64,000 nt of DNA. It comes from Sphingobacterium prati (GTDB lineage: Bacteria; Bacteroidota; Bacteroidia; Sphingobacteriales; Sphingobacteriaceae). Shown here piece after piece: positions 62,817 to 64,000 of the stretch (its first letter is position 1; every line of letters begins with the position of its first letter). The stretch covers positions 300,995-364,994 of the forward strand of contig NZ_JABJWY010000016.1 in the NCBI RefSeq assembly GCF_013167215.1, written 5' to 3'. Under the pieces are notes generated by a model. It worked only from the letters and a program-made list of their open reading frames with translations. It did not search any database and had not been told where the DNA came from. The translations under genes were made by a program, and so were the position numbers.

Positions 62817-64000
62817 ATGAAGAAGTATTTTCTATTTTTAATTCTATTTATATTTACGTTAGGGGCAAGTGCTGGGGATGGACAAAAACAACAAAAAGTT
62901 GACTCCTTATTGGTAAAAGTAAGAGAATCCCACCAGCAAGCTGATTTTGTGCAGCAGTTAGAGAAATCCCTGCAAGCGCTCGACATCGCAACTACTGCCA
63001 ACTATGATACAGGAATCGCAAAAACTCATTTTTTTGCGGCTGATGCGCTTGTAAATATTGGCCTGTTTAAAGAAAGTTTCAAACATCTAAAAAGTATTGA
63101 GTCCACGAAATATTATCGTGAAAACATACTCATGCAAACCGAGATACATTGGGTGAGAGGAAGAGCTTATCTAAAGCTCGAATTGTTTCAACAAGCAATC
63201 CGGGAGTTTCGTTTGCAGTTGGCCAGTACGAAGAATTTGGAGAATGAGATGCACCAAAAAAGAACCAATCTCAATATCTACGCAAATTTAAGTGCTACTT
63301 TTAATCAACTAAAACAGCTTGATTCTGTTGAGAAATATTGTCTGCTTCAATTAGAGAGTTTACGAGACTTTGATGAAAAGAACGAAAAATATATATATAT
63401 CGGAGCGTATGATATTTTAGGTGATTTATATTCTAAAAAACGGGATTTTGCGAAATCAGAATATTAACTTAATAAATCGCTGGAACTTATTGAAAAATAT
63501 AACATAGCTATAACTTTTAATACCTATCATTATTTAGGGAATCTGGAGGAAAGGAGGCTCAACCCCGAAAAAGCTATACAGTATTATGAAAAGAGTTTAG
63601 TCAATGCGAAAGAGGTAGGAAATAGAGACCTAATTAGAAAAAGTTATAAGTTTTTAGCGGACTATTATCGAACCTATAAATTAGGAAATGAAAAAGCTAG
63701 GGAATATGAACTAGCGTATGTTTTATTGAATGACTCCTTGGAAAGTGAAAATAAACAGGTAATAGATGTTGTCCTTAATCAGGTTTTGAATGCGAAAGAC
63801 AAGGAGTCTGATATAAAGGTGTCAAAAGCGGTTAAAATTTCAATCGTAGCGTTGGTATTGCTTGTTGTGGCGGTCACCTATTTCGTATGGCGATCGAAGC
63901 ACAACCGTAAGATTTTGGGCCAGAAAGAAGAGGCATTACAGGAAACGGAATCGATCAATAAGGAATTGACCGAGCAGATCGGGGAAAATAAATTCAATAA
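62817..64000 (+). pseudogene. TPR-repeat membrane signalling protein broken by an in-frame stop (runs off the right edge)
   Basis: From ATG 62817 (MKKYFLFLILFIFTLGASAG, a signal peptide) the frame codes for helical TPR-like repeats until TAA at 63465-63467. The same frame then continues without another stop to the end of the window: LNKSLELIEKYNIAITFNTY, PEKAIQYYEKSLVNAKEVGN, a membrane helix (ISIVALVLLVVAVTYFVW, near 63836-63890) and a charged coiled-coil start. The stop replaces a residue inside a repeat (SEY*LNKSLE), where Tyr or similar is expected, so one base change explains it. Proteins of this layout in Bacteroidota usually end in a LuxR-type HTH or a kinase, which lies outside the window here. 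A sequencing error is also possible. Confidence 0.8.

Noticed and set aside
1..64000. CRISPR arrays, rRNA/tRNA genes, phage or toxin-antitoxin modules, intact insertion sequences
   Set aside because: I looked for regularly spaced repeats, tRNA-like cloverleaf ends, rRNA signature stretches and transposase or integrase motifs and found none I could support.

Overview
The window looks like chromosome of a Bacteroidota bacterium of the Sphingobacteriaceae type (Sphingobacterium or a near relative; inferred). The grounds are four ECF sigma / FecR / TonB-dependent receptor units, three SusC-SusD pairs, STN-bearing receptors, FtsX-like permeases without an ATPase, DUF4974-type FecR tails, moderately AT-rich DNA, start sites without clear Shine-Dalgarno sequences, and promoter-like TTTG-N19/20-TAnnTTTG elements. 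I saw no rRNA, tRNA, CRISPR array, phage gene or intact transposase.

Layout. 1-3.3 kb: redox/stress genes (partial flavin reductase, HxlR regulator with a divergent SDR, NAD(P)-binding protein, and a lone succinate dehydrogenase cytochrome b). 3.4-8.9 kb: a three-GAF sigma-54 activator, a bestrophin, a lipoprotein and a DUF421 protein. 9.1-12.6 kb: a molybdenum hydroxylase operon (2Fe-2S subunit, two-haem cytochrome, Tat-exported large subunit). 12.7-21.5 kb: ECF sigma, FecR, non-SusC TonB receptor, DUF4876-like lipoprotein, DUF6850-like barrel and di-haem peroxidase. 21.6-26.3 kb, minus strand: serine hydrolase, membrane AraC regulator and two exported proteins. 26.7-30.3 kb: siderophore uptake (PepSY-TM protein, a 54-aa membrane protein, receptor, strong terminator). 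30.5-42.2 kb: ECF sigma, FecR, SusC, SusD, a large thioredoxin-like protein, an S41 protease and TlpA. 42.3-44.9 kb: an orphan FtsX-like permease behind a possible sigma-54 promoter. 45.1-53.5 kb: ECF sigma, FecR, SusC, SusD and an exported EEP-family hydrolase. 53.6-54.6 kb: aldo/keto reductase. 55-62.1 kb: ECF sigma, FecR, SusC and SusD. 62.1-64 kb: a decayed thioredoxin-like remnant and a TPR membrane protein gene broken by one in-frame stop, running off the window.

How it fits together. Each of the four receptors next to an ECF sigma/FecR pair has an N-terminal STN domain, the part that contacts FecR in trans-envelope signalling, so each unit probably senses its own outer-membrane substrate. 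None has a glycoside hydrolase. The partner enzymes are redox (peroxidase, thioredoxins), proteolytic (S41) or phosphoesterase/nuclease-like (EEP), so the cargo is more likely metal chelates, peptides or phosphate-containing molecules than plain glycans. The most unusual block is 12.7-21.5 kb, where receptor signalling is coupled to a periplasmic c-type cytochrome peroxidase and two poorly characterised surface proteins, directly behind an operon that also moves electrons through cytochrome c.
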